Positions 1-11,170 of a DNA stretch of 64,000 nt are shown here, in pieces (position 1 is the first letter of the stretch; the number at the start of each line of letters is the position of its first letter). The stretch lies in the NCBI GenBank assembly GCA_963575745.1, contig CAUYUJ010000148.1, positions 109,501-173,500 of the forward strand. Direction: 5' to 3'. The position numbers were made by a program, and so were the translations under genes. This DNA is from Prorocentrum cordatum (lineage: Eukaryota > Sar > Dinophyceae > Prorocentrales > Prorocentraceae). The notes under the pieces are model-generated. The model saw nothing but the letters and a program-made list of their open reading frames with translations, ran no database searches and had not been told where the DNA came from.

Positions 1-265
1 TTATCACCCACCCCCGTTTAATCCTCCGCGATAAATGGTATGCACGTTCACTCGCTTACCACGAAGCATCAAGTGTCAAACAAATCAAACTATGGAACGA
101 AGTGCGCATGCGCGCGTCGTCGCGCGCGCATGCCAAAACCCTTGATGAACTTTCATGTTCCGGGAGGGTTTCGAACACCATGTATCCCGTAGCGATCCCA
201 AACAACTCGTGGCTTCTGGTACCAAATGTCGCCCCCGAGCCGGGCGATCGCGGTCGTGCGAATGG
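1..265. other. no gene recognised
   Basis: Open frames here run into the adjacent triplet repeat and have low-complexity translations. No leader relict or known motif was seen. Confidence 0.5.
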
Positions 266-351
266 TTGGAGGAGGAGGAGGAGGAGGAGGAGGAGGAGGA
301 GGAGGAGGAGGAGGAGGGAGGAGGAGGGAGGAGGAGGGAGGAGGAGGACAT
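266..351. repeat. GGA triplet microsatellite
   Basis: About 80 bp of nearly pure GGA/GAG with GGGA interruptions near the end. Poly-Glu, poly-Gly and poly-Arg open frames over it are artefacts of the repeat. Confidence 0.95.
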
Positions 352-1229
352 CACGCGCGCTTTTTTCTTGCCCGTGACATTCTGCCACATGGGCCTCCCG
401 CGCCGCAGCCCGACCTCGCTCGAACCACCCGGCACGCGCGCTGTGTCGCAAGAATTCCCTGCAGCAGACGGGGCTGAAAGCGCACGCGCGCACCGTCGCG
501 CGCACGCTGGAATCCGTCAAAAACCAGCGAAGGTTTCGTCAGGACTTCAGAATCGCGTGTCCCGAACACACATATGAAATCACAGGGCTTTGCATCGCAG
601 ATGTTGCAAAACACCCGAAGAGTGCGTTCGCGCTCCTGTGGTTCCTTACTATAACCATGCGACTTGTTCGAAGCATAATGTTCTTTCCATTCTGCAAAAC
701 GGACCGCTCGCGCCGCAAGTCGGCATCATTCGAACGCCCTTGCGCGCGCTGGGGGGGCACGATCCGTCTCAAAGGATACCGTGCGTGACACTCTCGCACG
801 TCGGCACCGCGCGCATGTAGAACTCCTTCTAACACTTTTGGTTAAAATCATCGACGCGCAAGCGACGTCATCGTCGTCGGCGCGATCAGCATCGACGCCG
901 TCACTGACATTGCCGTCGTCATCGCCACCATCGCCACCAGCATCGCTACTTTCATAATCGCGTCGACGGTTGCAGACGTTACCACGATACCGTGGCGGTC
1001 CAAGCCGCCGGCCCGCACTGACGCGCCCGCCGGGAAGCGCCCAGCGGTCACCGCCACGACTGCCGCGTCGGTCGCGCCAAACTAGCTGGCCGCTGAACGC
1101 GCGAGCATGCGCGGGCTAGCGCCGCCGCAAAGATGCACCAGCCAACGCCAAGCACTCATCACAATCGTCGCGGCATGGTTTGACGCAGACCAAATTGCGA
1201 GAGAGCGCGCCCACAGCGCCGACGCAAAG
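352..1229. other. no gene recognised
   Basis: GC-rich sequence with runs of alternating CG dinucleotides. Translations on both strands show no recognisable domain. A short GTCGTC/ATCGCC-rich tract lies near 860-960. Confidence 0.5.
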
Positions 1230-2120
1230 GGGGGGGGTCCGTGGTCCCCCCTTAAATACTCTCCCCCTCCCTTCCACCTCCCCTGCTGGAAGCCCCCCCC
1301 CCTCCTCCCCTTTTCGCCCCCCCCCTGAAGCTACCCCACCCCTTTCGCCACTCCGAAACTACGCCCCCCCCCTCTCTAGCTATCGCCCCCTCCCCTTGAC
1401 CCCCCTCTGCCGGAAGCTACCCCCCCGTCCTTTGGTTCCAAAAGGGAGTGGTACTTAGCACCCCCCCTTCACCTGGGAAGCTCCCCCCCTCCCCCCCCCT
1501 TACGCAAAAGGGAGGGGAGGGCTTAGCTACCCCCCTCTTCCCTTGAACCCCTCTGCCGGAAGCTACCCACCCACCCCTTTGGTTCCAAAGGGGGGGAGCT
1601 TAGCAGCCCCGCCCCTCCGTTTCGGTACCCGGGAAGCTACCCCCCCCCCCCTTACGCAAAGGGTGGGGGGTGCTTAGCTCCCCCTCCCCCTTCCCTTGAC
1701 CCCCCTCTGCCAGAAGTTCCCCCCCCTCTCCCTCCTTTCGGCACATGGGCTCCGCCCCCCCCCTTCCCTCCTTACGAAAAAGATGGAAGGGGTGCTTAGC
1801 TCCCCCTCCCTCCCCTTGACGCTCCTCTGCCAGAAGTTCCCCCCCTGTATTTCCAAAAGGAATGGCGGACTTAGCAGCCCCCCCCCCCTTCCCTTTCGGC
1901 ACCCGGGAAGCCCGCCCCCCTCCCCCACCTTCCGAAATGGGAAGGTGGAGCATAGCAACATTACTCGCTCCCGTGACCTTCCTCTGGCGGAAGCCCCCCC
2001 CTCCTCATGTTGTTTCCGCTCCCCTGCAGGAAACTACCCCCCCCTTTCCAAAAGGAGGAAAGGCGGCTCGCTTAGCTACAACCCCCCTCCCTTGACCCCC
2101 CCCTGCCGGACGATCCTCCC
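1230..2120. repeat. C-rich imperfect minisatellite
   Basis: A module recurs about six times: CTTGACCCCCCTCTGCCGGA, then a C-run, then TTCCAAAAGGG, then a CTTAGC box and another C-run. The spacing is irregular, roughly 110-150 bp. The strand is extremely C-rich. Open frames on both strands are repeat shadows. Confidence 0.8.
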
Positions 2121-2211
2121 CCGTCGGCGTGGTCGTTGCCGTCGTCGCTCGACGTCTTCGTACGACGCTGTCGTCGTCCTCGTCGTCGTTGTCGCCGCCG
2201 TCGCCGTCATT

Positions 2212-2278
2212 GTCGCTGTCTTCGTATGACCTCGTCGTGGTCGTCACGACGAGGACGAGGTCATACGAAGACGGCGAC
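2212..2278. repeat. 25-bp-arm hairpin in a GTC-rich tract
   Basis: Arms 2212-2236 and 2254-2278 are inverted copies with one mismatch around a 17-nt loop. The core TCTTCGTATGACCTCGTC pairs with GACGAGGTCATACGAAGA. Confidence 0.85.
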
Positions 2279-2446
2279 GGACGACGGACGACGCGCGACC
2301 CACGACCGACGACGACGACGACCCAGGGCCAGAGAAAACGAGAACACGACCCAGGGGATGAGAAAACTCTCCCTCTCCGCCCTCGCCACCCCGCCCACGC
2401 CCCCCCCTCGCGCTCCTCCCGCTCGTGCCCCTCTCCCCCCTCCCCC

Positions 2447-2522
2447 CCCTCCTCCTCCTCCTCCTCCTCCTCCTCCTCCTCCTCCTCCTCCTCCTCCTCC
2501 TCCTCCTCCTCCTCCTCCTCCT
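2447..2522. repeat. CTC triplet microsatellite
   Basis: About 75 bp of uninterrupted CTC repeat within a longer pyrimidine-rich stretch. Poly-Pro, poly-Ser and poly-Leu frames over it are artefacts. Confidence 0.95.
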
Positions 2523-2717
2523 CCCAAATATTTGCTCCCGTGCCTCCCTGATCTGCTCTCCAGCCCCCCCCCTCGACCTACCTGCCCCCGTGCCTCCTGC
2601 CGCGCCCCGACCCTGCCCCCCCCCCGGACTGCGCCCCTTGCTTGGGCCGCCCCGGGGAAGGTTGCAGGGGCCCCCCTCGCGGTGCACCTGGCGGGCGGCG
2701 CCCGGTTCGGCTCTGCA

Positions 2718-2931
2718 ACTTTCGGGGAAACGTAAGACCCGGGTACGGGGGACTCGGAAATCCCCGACGAGGTCGTCAAAAAAATGACGAGGCCGAGCCT
2801 GCATTTTGACGAGGCCTCCCGCTGCAGACATCCCACGAAACTCCTCCTCGTCAAAATCCGAGTCGCGGTCGTCAAAAAACGATGGCGAACCCGAGTCCCG
2901 GCAAACCCGGGTCTTACGCTCCCCCGAAACT
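2718..2931. mobile_element. MITE-like inverted-repeat element, copy 1
   Basis: The two ends are diverged inverted copies of about 80-90 bp. The left end starts CTTTCGGGGAAACGTAAGAC and the right end, read on the other strand, starts GTTTCGGGGGAGCGTAAGAC. Both continue through an ACCCGGGT box, a GGGACTCGG box and TTTTTGACGA. The centre reads CTGCAGACATCCCACG. A related copy lies near 60465-60630. No coding capacity is apparent, so this fits a non-autonomous foldback or MITE. Target-site duplication was not established. Confidence 0.7.
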
Positions 2932-4775
2932 TCGACCGCCGGAGTAGTTGAACTCGAATGTCCGCGACGCGCATGCTGCGTTGCCGCAGTGGCCCGTGGC
3001 GTGTATGTACGCACGGGGGGAGATGGGTAAATCGGAGGGGTTGCGTTGCCCGATAGCCGCGGACGCTAGACGTCTCTTCGTCGGGCAGGGTTTCCCCCGA
3101 CCAATACTCCGCGCGCTCGCTGCAGACGTTGCTTCTCTCTGGATTCCGTCGCTGAGTCATGCAGTCGCTTGCGTCTGCTGCTGCTTCTGCAGAGCTTGCG
3201 GAGCTTGCTTAGCTGCTCGAGGTCATGGCAAATGCGCTCGGCAAGTTCCCCCGTCGTCAGCTCTCTCGGAGGCGTGGCTGGCAGGGCCGTGTCTGACTGG
3301 AGGGAGCTGCGTCGCTGGGTTGGCTGAGGCCGCTGGGCCTAGGGCTGCACTGACTGTTCGCTGGCCCGCCGAAGATGCGCTGGCTGAAAAATTAACATCC
3401 TGTTCCCTCGGCGCCATCTGGTCCGTGGACGAGCCTTCTCAGAGGCTCCGCTACCACTGTTCCCAAACCGACGGTGTCGAAGAATCTAGCTTTTTGTGTC
3501 ACACCTCAGTCCCACAACAATCGTCAGTAATGCGCCCACGTAGTACAGAAGGAAAAGATATGGAATCGGGAAAGGGATGTGGAGTGAATTGGACTAGTCT
3601 CGAGAAAGTCAACGAGTGGGCGAAAAACCGGCCTAGAGCCAAAGTGATTGCGGCAGCACTCGGTTCCTTGCTATGCTGCTTCAGACCGAAGGCGCGGTTA
3701 TCTAGATGAATGAACCGGCGGCGCTCGTTCCCACAGCGGTGGCCCCGAAACCCCACAAACGCACCACACGGTGTGGTCACCGCGCCGTGTGGGGCCCCCC
3801 GCGGCCTCCAAGTCAAAGCGCCGATCCCTCGGGCCGAGGATGGGCCCGGCCGGCGCGGGCGAGGCGGACACCTGACGTTCCCCGATCGGTGGGGGGGGCG
3901 GCCTCTGCCCTCTTCGTCTTCCTGAGGCGGGGGTGAGGGGAGGCAGAAGGATGAAAAGGGCGGGGAGGATAGCGCAGGAAGAGGTGTGGAAGGAGTGGCG
4001 TTTGAGGAGGAGCGCCTCCGATCCTCCTCCCACCTCCCTCATCGTGAGGGTGTGGGGAGGGGGACGTGGAGGAGGAGGGACTCCTCCGCCTCATCGTCTC
4101 TTCCTCCTTCAGGATTCTGGGGGGCCGCCAAAACGACGAGTATACCCAGATTCAGCCTCCTCTTCACCCCTTCTTCTCCCGCCCACTCCTCCACCTCCCG
4201 GGCGGGGGGGGGATGAGCGATTCTCGTCGATTCTGCTCCTGCCCCTCCCGCTCCTCCTGCTCTTCCGCCTAATACCTGATCGTCGTTCTCCCCATACTCT
4301 TCCCGCCTTCGCTCCCGCACCCGCTCCTGCTCCCCATCCTTCAGCTTGTATGTATGTTCCTCTTCCACCGCCTCTTCCTCCTCCTTCGTGCTGTCCCCCT
4401 CCTACTCTAGGAGCTCTGCTCGAAGCTCTTGTATCATCGCCTGGCCCACCTCCAGAAAAAAGGACTGCCACGGATCTGCAGTTGGGTTCAAGAGTGGGCC
4501 AGGACGATAATGAGGTCGGCATCCCTTGACGGAGCCACAACGCCCTCCCTGCTGACACAAGCGCGCCAACGAGAAGACCAAACTATGGGGGGGGACAAGG
4601 ATGTACGTACCCATACCGATACTCCCCAGAACTCTCCTGGGGTGCGTTCGGACAAGGATGTCGAGGAGACACTGACCGTGGCGACGAGGGCTCTGACGGA
4701 GGAGCAGCAGCGTCGGTACCTGTTCCTTCCCGGAGAGATAGCACAACAAAAATATGAAATATCACGACGACTAGC
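2932..4775. other. no supported gene
   Basis: A plus-strand frame closes at 3709 with a non-repetitive tail (residues such as NWTSLEKVNEWAKNRP). It has no recognisable domain or leader relict, so it is not called. Pyrimidine/purine-biased DNA fills 3900-4400. Confidence 0.4.
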
Positions 4776-5060
4776 ATTGGAGGCGGCCGGGAGGCCTGAA
4801 CTGGTTGGGGTCCTTGAACATCTGTCAGGATGGGGGATGACGCCAAATCCGCTAAAACACCTCGTGGAGATCAATTCGCACAATTTTTGACCCCAAATCC
4901 GTTTTGACGATCCCGTGGCCCGAAAACGGTCCCTCGAGGCAGAACAAAACAAACAACTTCCCGAACCCAAATCCTCGAACCTGCCCCCCCCCATGCTGCT
5001 GGCCGGCACCAGTGCTGGGCGACTTCAAACCCCAGGGCGATTCCAAATCACAACGGCGAG
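4776..5060 (+). repeat. dispersed repeat family A, copy 1
   Basis: About 280 bp shared, in diverged form, with 34100-34400 and 35385-35660. Shared blocks in order are TTGGAGGCGGC, GAACTGGTTGGG, GTCAGG, CCAAATCCG, GCCCGAAAACGGTCCC, CTTCCCGAACCCA, CTCGAACCT, and CAGTGCTGGGCGACTTCA. The short frame covering it (4429-4890) is not considered a gene. Confidence 0.75.
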
Positions 5061-5204
5061 CATGGTTGAGCAGGGACCGACCGTCCTGGCATTCCTGTAG
5101 GCCTACCACGGCATGTTCCTAGAACCCACAAAATGTTCTAATAGCAAAACAATGCTCTTAGAAGGTAAGCCCGATGTGTTAAAACAAGACAGCCTCAGCC
5201 GGAA

Positions 5205-5310
5205 ATGTTCTAAGAACATTTCGTGCAAACCAAAACAAGGTTCCTAGAACATGATTTGGAGGTCCGATGCGCGAGCCAAGTCGCTCTGCCACTGCCTGAC
5301 ACGGAGCTCC
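5205..5310 (+). repeat. dispersed repeat family B, copy 1
   Basis: Contains the palindrome AAATGTTCTAAGAACATTT followed by CGTG, AAACCA, AAGG-T-CTAG, then GCGAGCC and CGC-GCCACTGC. The same order recurs at 35190-35295. Confidence 0.75.
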
Positions 5311-5729
5311 TCCGGGTGGAACCACACCGCTGCCCCCGGCGGATCGGGCGTGCCTCCGTCAGGCCACAGCAGCGCCTTGCAGCAGCGCGGCTGCCTGCGG
5401 AGAAGGCCGGCCCCGCGTGGCCGCACGGGTGTGCCGGCTGGCATGACCCGACAATTGACTGGCATTAAAAATCGAATGGCTGTCATTCACAAGCGCAGGG
5501 ATTAGACATGACGCGTTGTTCGTGTACTCCGATTGGTGGTCAGAATCACCGCTACTGGTTGTTTACGACACCAGTACTTGCTGTTGACCCCGGCAAATCC
5601 CACCAGCCCTTTGGGAGAAGGTGGCCTGACGAGTTCTTTCACTCCTCCTCCAACAACTCTTCTCCATTCGACGAGGGGTACCCAGCCCATTCCCCTCCCT
5701 GAGGTGGTTTGGGACGGTCGGCGATCAGC
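5311..5729. other. no gene recognised
   Basis: GC-rich unique-looking sequence. Open frames on both strands have no recognisable content. Confidence 0.4.
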
Positions 5730-6320
5730 TAGAGCGTCCAAATCGGCCCAAGATGGCTTCAGAATGGCCTCCGATGCTCCAAGATGATCTCTAAGATGAT
5801 CTCCAAGGCGCCTCAAGATAGCCGGAGATGGTTCAACACAGCTCCCGATATGCCTTCAAGGGGCCTGATGAGGGCCACCAAATGGTCTCAAGTGCTTTCG
5901 AAGCCCCCATCAGGACCCCGCCAATCTCAAACACCAAGAGACCATCAGTGATTGGTGACGACTCGCCATTTCGCTTTCGATGCAAATGTTGAAGCCTCAA
6001 GATAGCCTAAGAGAGGCCCAAGAGGAGCCGAAGAGGCCCCCCCAGGCGGCCCCAAGAGCGGCTCCAGGCCGCCCAAAGAGGGCACCAAGAGGCAAATAAT
6101 GTACATGGCCCCGAGGGGGGGGGAAGAACTCTGGGACCCCCGCCCCGTTCGATCGATGGCCTCCAAGATGACCCCGAGAGGCCATCCAGGGCTCCCAAGG
6201 GACCCTGAAGAGGGTCCCAAGAGGGCCCTTAAGAGGACCCCCCAAGAGCCCCAAAGAGCGCCAAGAGGACCCAACAATCCCCCACAAGATGCCGCAGAGG
6301 GCTCCAACAGGCGATTTTGA
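5730..6320. repeat. CCCAAGAGG-rich degenerate repeat, copy 1
   Basis: Short degenerate direct repeats built on CCCCAAGAGG and CCAAGATGGC. On the minus strand these translate to Leu/Gly/Trp-rich patterns of the LGASWGPLGG kind. Related blocks occur at 48830-49420 and 50560-50740. Interpreted as repeat DNA rather than protein-coding. Confidence 0.6.
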
Positions 6321-6329
6321 AGGCTCGGT

Positions 6330-6480
6330 CCTCGTCCTCGTTGTCCTCCTTCTCCTCTTCTTCCTCGTCCTCGTCCTTGCCCTCATCGTGTTATTTTCCC
6401 TGTTCCTCCTCTTCGTAGTCGTCATGGTTGTCGTCGTCGTCGTCGTCCTTCGCCTCCTCCTCCATTGCCTCGACCTCCTC
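6330..6480. repeat. pyrimidine-rich CTCGTC tract
   Basis: Imperfect TCC/GTC triplet run giving Val/Leu-rich frames. No gene is visible. Confidence 0.8.
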
Positions 6481-6769
6481 CCACGCGGGCCCACGGGATG
6501 GCCCCAAGAAGAACTCCAAAGTCACCGCCCAGCTTCCGGAGATCTTTCTCTGTTCGGCCTGGTTGCCCACTGTGGTTCACTACATACGTCCCCTCGCCTC
6601 TTTTTCTTTCCGCTCTCCAAGGCAGGGTTTATGACAAGGCTGGTGGGGGTACGCGAGGCGCGAATCACAAGTGGCACGCGTGCCCTGGCTCTTGCACACT
6701 TGAAGAGAGAAAGAGAAGGAGGGGCATGTGGGGGGCGAGAGTGCCAGGGGATGAGGGGCCAGAGCCAGG

Positions 6770-7475
6770 GGGACGGAACCACGAAAATAAAGGGTCCGGG
6801 GCGAGGAGGGCTGGGGCCAAGGCCAGGGTCGGGGCGAGTGGGGGTCCAGGGCCAGGGCAGGGGGACTGAAGCTCGGACCAGGGGCCAGAGGTCCAGGGCC
6901 AGGACCAGAGGGGCGACGACGAGCGAAAAGAAAGGGTCCAGGGCGAGGGGGGCTGGGGCCATGGCCAGCGGAGGAGGCAGGGTCCAGGGCCAGGACCACA
7001 GGGACGATGACGAACAAAAATGAATGGTCCAGGGCGAGAGGGACTGGGGCCAGGGCCGGGGGGAGGCTGGGTCCAGGGCCAGGGCCAGCGGGGCGAGGGG
7101 GGCTGGGAGATTGGGCCCAGGGCCAGGACCGGACCAGGGACGACGACGAGCGAAAAGAAAGGGTCCAGGACGTGGGGGACTGGGGCCAGGGCCAGGGGAG
7201 GCTGGGTCCAGGGCCAGGGCCAGCGGGGCGAGGGGGGCTGGGGCCAGGACCAGGGGGGGAGGGGTCCAGGGCCAGGACCGGGCCAGGGACGACGACGAAA
7301 GAAAATAAAGAGTCCAGGGCGTGGGGGACTGGGGTCAGGGCCGGGGGGGGGAGGCAGGGTGCAGGGCGAGGGCCAGCGGGGCGAGGGGGGCTGGGGCCAG
7401 AACCAAGGGGGGAGGCTGGGTCCAGGGCCAGGACCGGACCGGGGGGACGACGACGACGAACGAAAATAAAGAGGT
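6770..7475. repeat. GC-rich minisatellite with nested periodicity
   Basis: The inner unit is close to CAGGGCCAGGG. A longer module beginning GACGACGAGCGAAAAGAAAG then GTCCAGGGCG recurs at about 6777, 6915, 7003, 7138, 7287 and 7445, with spacing of 90-225 bp. All six frames are repetitive and Pro/Gly/Arg-rich, so they are not called genes. Confidence 0.85.
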
Positions 7476-7639
7476 CCGAGCTCTAGAGCACAGCTGTGCA
7501 AGAGAATAACTGATGTTGGCCCCCTTTGCCCGTCGCACCCTGTGCTTTAATCGATTGGGAAACATTGGATTGATTCTCTACTGGTGTTGAACGCGTTGCG
7601 TTCCTATGTATATACCGCTCGTGCTTCACGTTCATATGT

Positions 7640-7833
7640 GTATGTATAAATATATATATATATATATACACGTAGTATAAGTGTCACTTCGCGCGCGTAA
7701 TCATGTAGAATGTCACCTCTCTCTCTCTCTCTCTCTCCCTTGCTCTCTCTCCCGATGTCCCTCTCTCAGTCTCTCCGTCATTATCTCGCGCTTTCTTTAT
7801 TTTTCTCTCTGTCTCTCTCTCTCTCTCTGTCTC

Positions 7834-7864
<31 letters not shown>

Positions 7865-7885
7865 TCTCTCCCCAGCGGTCACTCA
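7640..7885. repeat. TA microsatellite and CT microsatellite
   Basis: A short TA run at about 7648-7668 is followed by a CT/CTCT tract from about 7716 to 7865. Confidence 0.9.
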
Positions 7886-9146
7886 GCATTTTGTTGTGTC
7901 CGCACCCTCTCTCTCATGAGGGTTACCTGGGGGACTAACATGTATACATATATTTATATGTGTATATATAGAAGTATCCGTAGTTCCTCCGAGTTGATCA
8001 AAGATGTTTTTTTTCGTGAGGCGAGCGTCAAGCTATGACTTTGCGCGAGCTCACCGGCAGTGCACTGCCATGCAAACCGCGCGGCGGAGAAAAAAAACAA
8101 TCCAAAAATCTCGTCGAGGCAGCTTGGTAGGCGAAATGGCAGATCCAACGTCAGAGGAGGAGGAGGGGAAGGAGGAGGAGGAAGAACAGAAAGAGATCTT
8201 GAGCGAAACGGCTCGTCAAATGCTGAAAGACCGTGTTCGCACGTCTGAACACTGCAGTTTGCGGCCAGTTTCCTGACGGCACACAGAGGATGACAAACTG
8301 GTTGGAGGGAGAAAAAAACCCAAACCCAACAAACGTCCTCCACATTGGCCACCGATGCTGCTCTCTTGTGCGAAGCGAGCGGGAGGCTATCTCTTCACGC
8401 GAGCTCACCGGCAGTGCACTGTCATGCGCCCAAACACCCAAAATAGCAGATGGCTGGCATGTGTCACTAATAGAAGGAGCTCATCATTGCGACCAGGATA
8501 CTGATGGCTGCCCCGCGCAGCCACAATGCAGTGGCCCCAGCAGCTGGCAGGGGGTAGGCTTCGGTAAAAACGTCCCAGATCCGACCGCACGGAATCTTCC
8601 AGTCTAGACAGATGTGAGGTCGACCCGCGAAACTGCAAATATGTTTTGCACATGAACAAACACTCTCTGCCCAGCGCCAGAGGGACCAGGCCACAACTCC
8701 ACGCGAGCAGCCTGGTGCGCTTGCGCCAGCGGGCGCCGTGAGCAAATTAATCAAACAAATGTATGCATGCAACTGGCCAGCTCGGCGGGATGTTTGAAAA
8801 CTGCTTCATGCCATATCCGATTGGTGGCGGGGTGCCGAACCCCCCTGGCACTCCTCGCAATTGACAGGCACGAACGAATTGCTGGAACTGCCCTGCACAA
8901 GCGTTGCCGATTTCTCCAGCTTTTCCAGGGATTCAAAATGTGCGTGGCGGGGTTCACGCATGTTGAAAAAGCTGCGGACAAAAAAAATACGGGCGGCCGC
9001 TGACCAGGTCCTGCACGGTGGTGCGGTCCAGACGCCGCGCACAAAGCCTGCGAAAGTCCATCCGGTCGGACCTCTCGTCAACCGAGGGTTTGTGAAATCC
9101 ACCCAAGTGTTCGAGACGAGAACACCGAATTAGGAATTGCGAAGAA
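7886..9146. other. no gene recognised, one short direct repeat
   Basis: A 30-bp block around GCGAGCTCACCGGCAGTGCA occurs at about 8044 and again at about 8397. A small GAGGA tract lies at 8153-8190. No coding feature was recognised. Confidence 0.5.
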
Positions 9147-9731
9147 ATGCGGACCCGACCGATCCCTGACCAGCGAACAAATCAATTCAAATTTTCATGC
9201 CCCTTCTGGCGGCTCTCCCCGAGAACCTGCACATCAAACCAGCGACGACAGCAACGAACCGACGATCCCTTGCCCCACGACCCCGCGACGGCCTCCAACG
9301 ACGCCCTCTGTGACGGCCTCTTGGCGACGAGCTCCGCGACGGCGACCCCCGCGACAGACCCGCGCGACAGCAACGGCCAAGGCGGGCACGAAGACGGTCG
9401 CGTCTACCACGACATCCCCCCCGCCCGCCCCCCCGACGGCCTCACCGACAGCCCACGCGACAGCCTCGCGGACACCCACCACGAGCACGACTACGAAGAC
9501 AGCGCTGTCTCGTCAGGGGGGACAGGCCCCGAGGACGAGGACGTCACATCGGACGACTCCGACACGTCGAGCCCACTCCTCGCCGCCTGGAGACAGAGGC
9601 GGCCGCATCTCTCATTCCTGGAGATGACCATCCCCCCCCCCGCGCCGCACAGGCTGCACCACGACCCCCCGCGCCCCCTTCGACCCGACTGCCCTCACGA
9701 CGAACGAGGTGGTGAGCCGCCACTTTCGTAA
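9147..9731 (+). CDS. unassigned low-complexity open frame
   Basis: A 194-codon frame opening with ATG. After about residue 40 the product is rich in Asp, Ser, Thr and Pro, with an acidic stretch of the EDEDVTSDDSD type near residues 133-143. No domain, signal peptide or leader relict was seen. It is non-repetitive, but another frame over the same DNA is also open and Thr/Ala-rich, so this could be compositional. Called only as a possible gene. Confidence 0.2.
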   Translation: MRTRPIPDQRTNQFKFSCPFWRLSPRTCTSNQRRQQRTDDPLPHDPATASNDALCDGLLATSSATATPATDPRDSNGQGGHEDGRVYHDIPPARPPDGLTDSPRDSLADTHHEHDYEDSAVSSGGTGPEDEDVTSDDSDTSSPLLAAWRQRRPHLSFLEMTIPPPAPHRLHHDPPRPLRPDCPHDERGGEPPLS

Positions 9732-10689
9732 ATCAATGGCCGGAGGCATGGGAACCGTGAGCCACGTCGCCCAACCTTCCCGTCCCTTCCGGCCGCTCAC
9801 GCGCAATCCGCACCTCGCCATCACCCCCGCTCCCTTCTCGTCTTGATTCCTCGGTCTCCATCCCCCCGGGCTCCGCCGTCTCCGCGGCCGTCCCCCAGGG
9901 GTCCCCCTTCCCCCTCCTCGCTCACCCGCCAAGATCGTCACTCTGCATCCCCCTTTTCTCGCCCTGTACCTTCCACTGCGCAGACTTCTCACCCCCACCG
10001 ACCTTCCTTCCTTCCTTCCTCGGCAGCAGCACAGGGTTGGGTTCAAACCCGTGAAGAATCTCGAAAAATACATAAGCGGGAGAGAGGTCAGGGCTGAACC
10101 GCCCAACCCCAGGGCCCCTAGCGGGCCTGGGCCGCGCGCGGCCGCCTTGAGCCGTCTCATCGCGAGCGCACCGCGCAAGAAAGCTCGCGGCCGTCTGCCT
10201 GGAGCTTGCCCCACCGCTCGCGCGCCCACCCAAACAGCGCCGCAGAAGGCGGCTCCCGAGAGCCAAGGAACCGCAAGGCGCACCAAACCGCACCCCAACT
10301 CGTTTTTCTGCTCGCGGCCGCCGCCGGAGGGGGTGAGGGAGGAGTTACTTCAGAGGATCCAGGTCCTCGCGGGAGGATGCTTACCTTTACGCTACCATTC
10401 AAGGACGAGGGACGAGGGTCCGTGGCCTGGAAGCCCCCCCAGAGCTCTCCTCCCCGGGGATCTCCCGGGGTTCTCTGGGGCTTGGGCGGTCCCTCCTCGC
10501 TCCCCTCTCCCGCCTCACCGTTGTTCCCCTCTTGTCCCCGTCTCCCTCGCCTCCGGGTGCCCCCCCTTCGATCACAAGTCCCGCCGTGTGCCGCAGCATG
10601 CCGCTCCGAGACACCCTAGTTTGATCAACTCCCCAGGGCCGACCAGGCCTGGGCGATGGGGGCCGCGTTCGACGAACCCTCAGGCCGTC
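9732..10689. other. no gene recognised
   Basis: GC-rich sequence with overlapping open frames on both strands and no recognisable content. Confidence 0.45.
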
Positions 10690-11170
10690 AGGAAGCAGGA
10701 ACCAGGAGGAGGAGAGGGAGGATAAGAGGAGGAGGAGGGAGGAACATAACAGGGCGGAGGAGGAGGAGGAGGAGGAGGCACGTGAATTGCTCCCATAAGC
10801 GGAGGAGGAGGAAGAGAAGGAGGAGAAGGGAAGAGGAGGAGGAAAATGAGGAGGAAGAAAGAGGAGGAGGAAGAAGGACCGGCAACAACATCCTCCTGTG
10901 CCCAGCCGCCCCCACGCGAAGCCGGCCGCCCCGCCTCAAGCGCCAGGCGCCAGGTCGCACGGGCCCGGTCCAGTGCTCCCCTGGCGCGGGGAGATCATAG
11001 GAGGAGGGAGGGGGGAAAGGAGGGGAGGGAGGGAGGGAGGGAGGGGGCGAGGAGGGAGGAGGAGGGAAGGAGGGGAGGGAGGAGGAGGGAGGGAGGGAGG
11101 GAGGGACGGAGGAGGGGAGGAGTGAGGGAGGAGGAGGAGGGAGGGAAGGAGGGAAGGAGGATGAAGACTG
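10690..11170. repeat. purine-rich GGA and GGGA tracts
   Basis: Two purine blocks (about 10690-10870 and 11000-11165) of AGG and GGGA units, separated by about 120 bp of GC-rich DNA. Confidence 0.9.

Noticed and set aside
7700-7880. CRISPR-like array in the CT-rich region
   Set aside because: Simple dinucleotide repeat with no repeat-spacer structure; the genome is eukaryotic.
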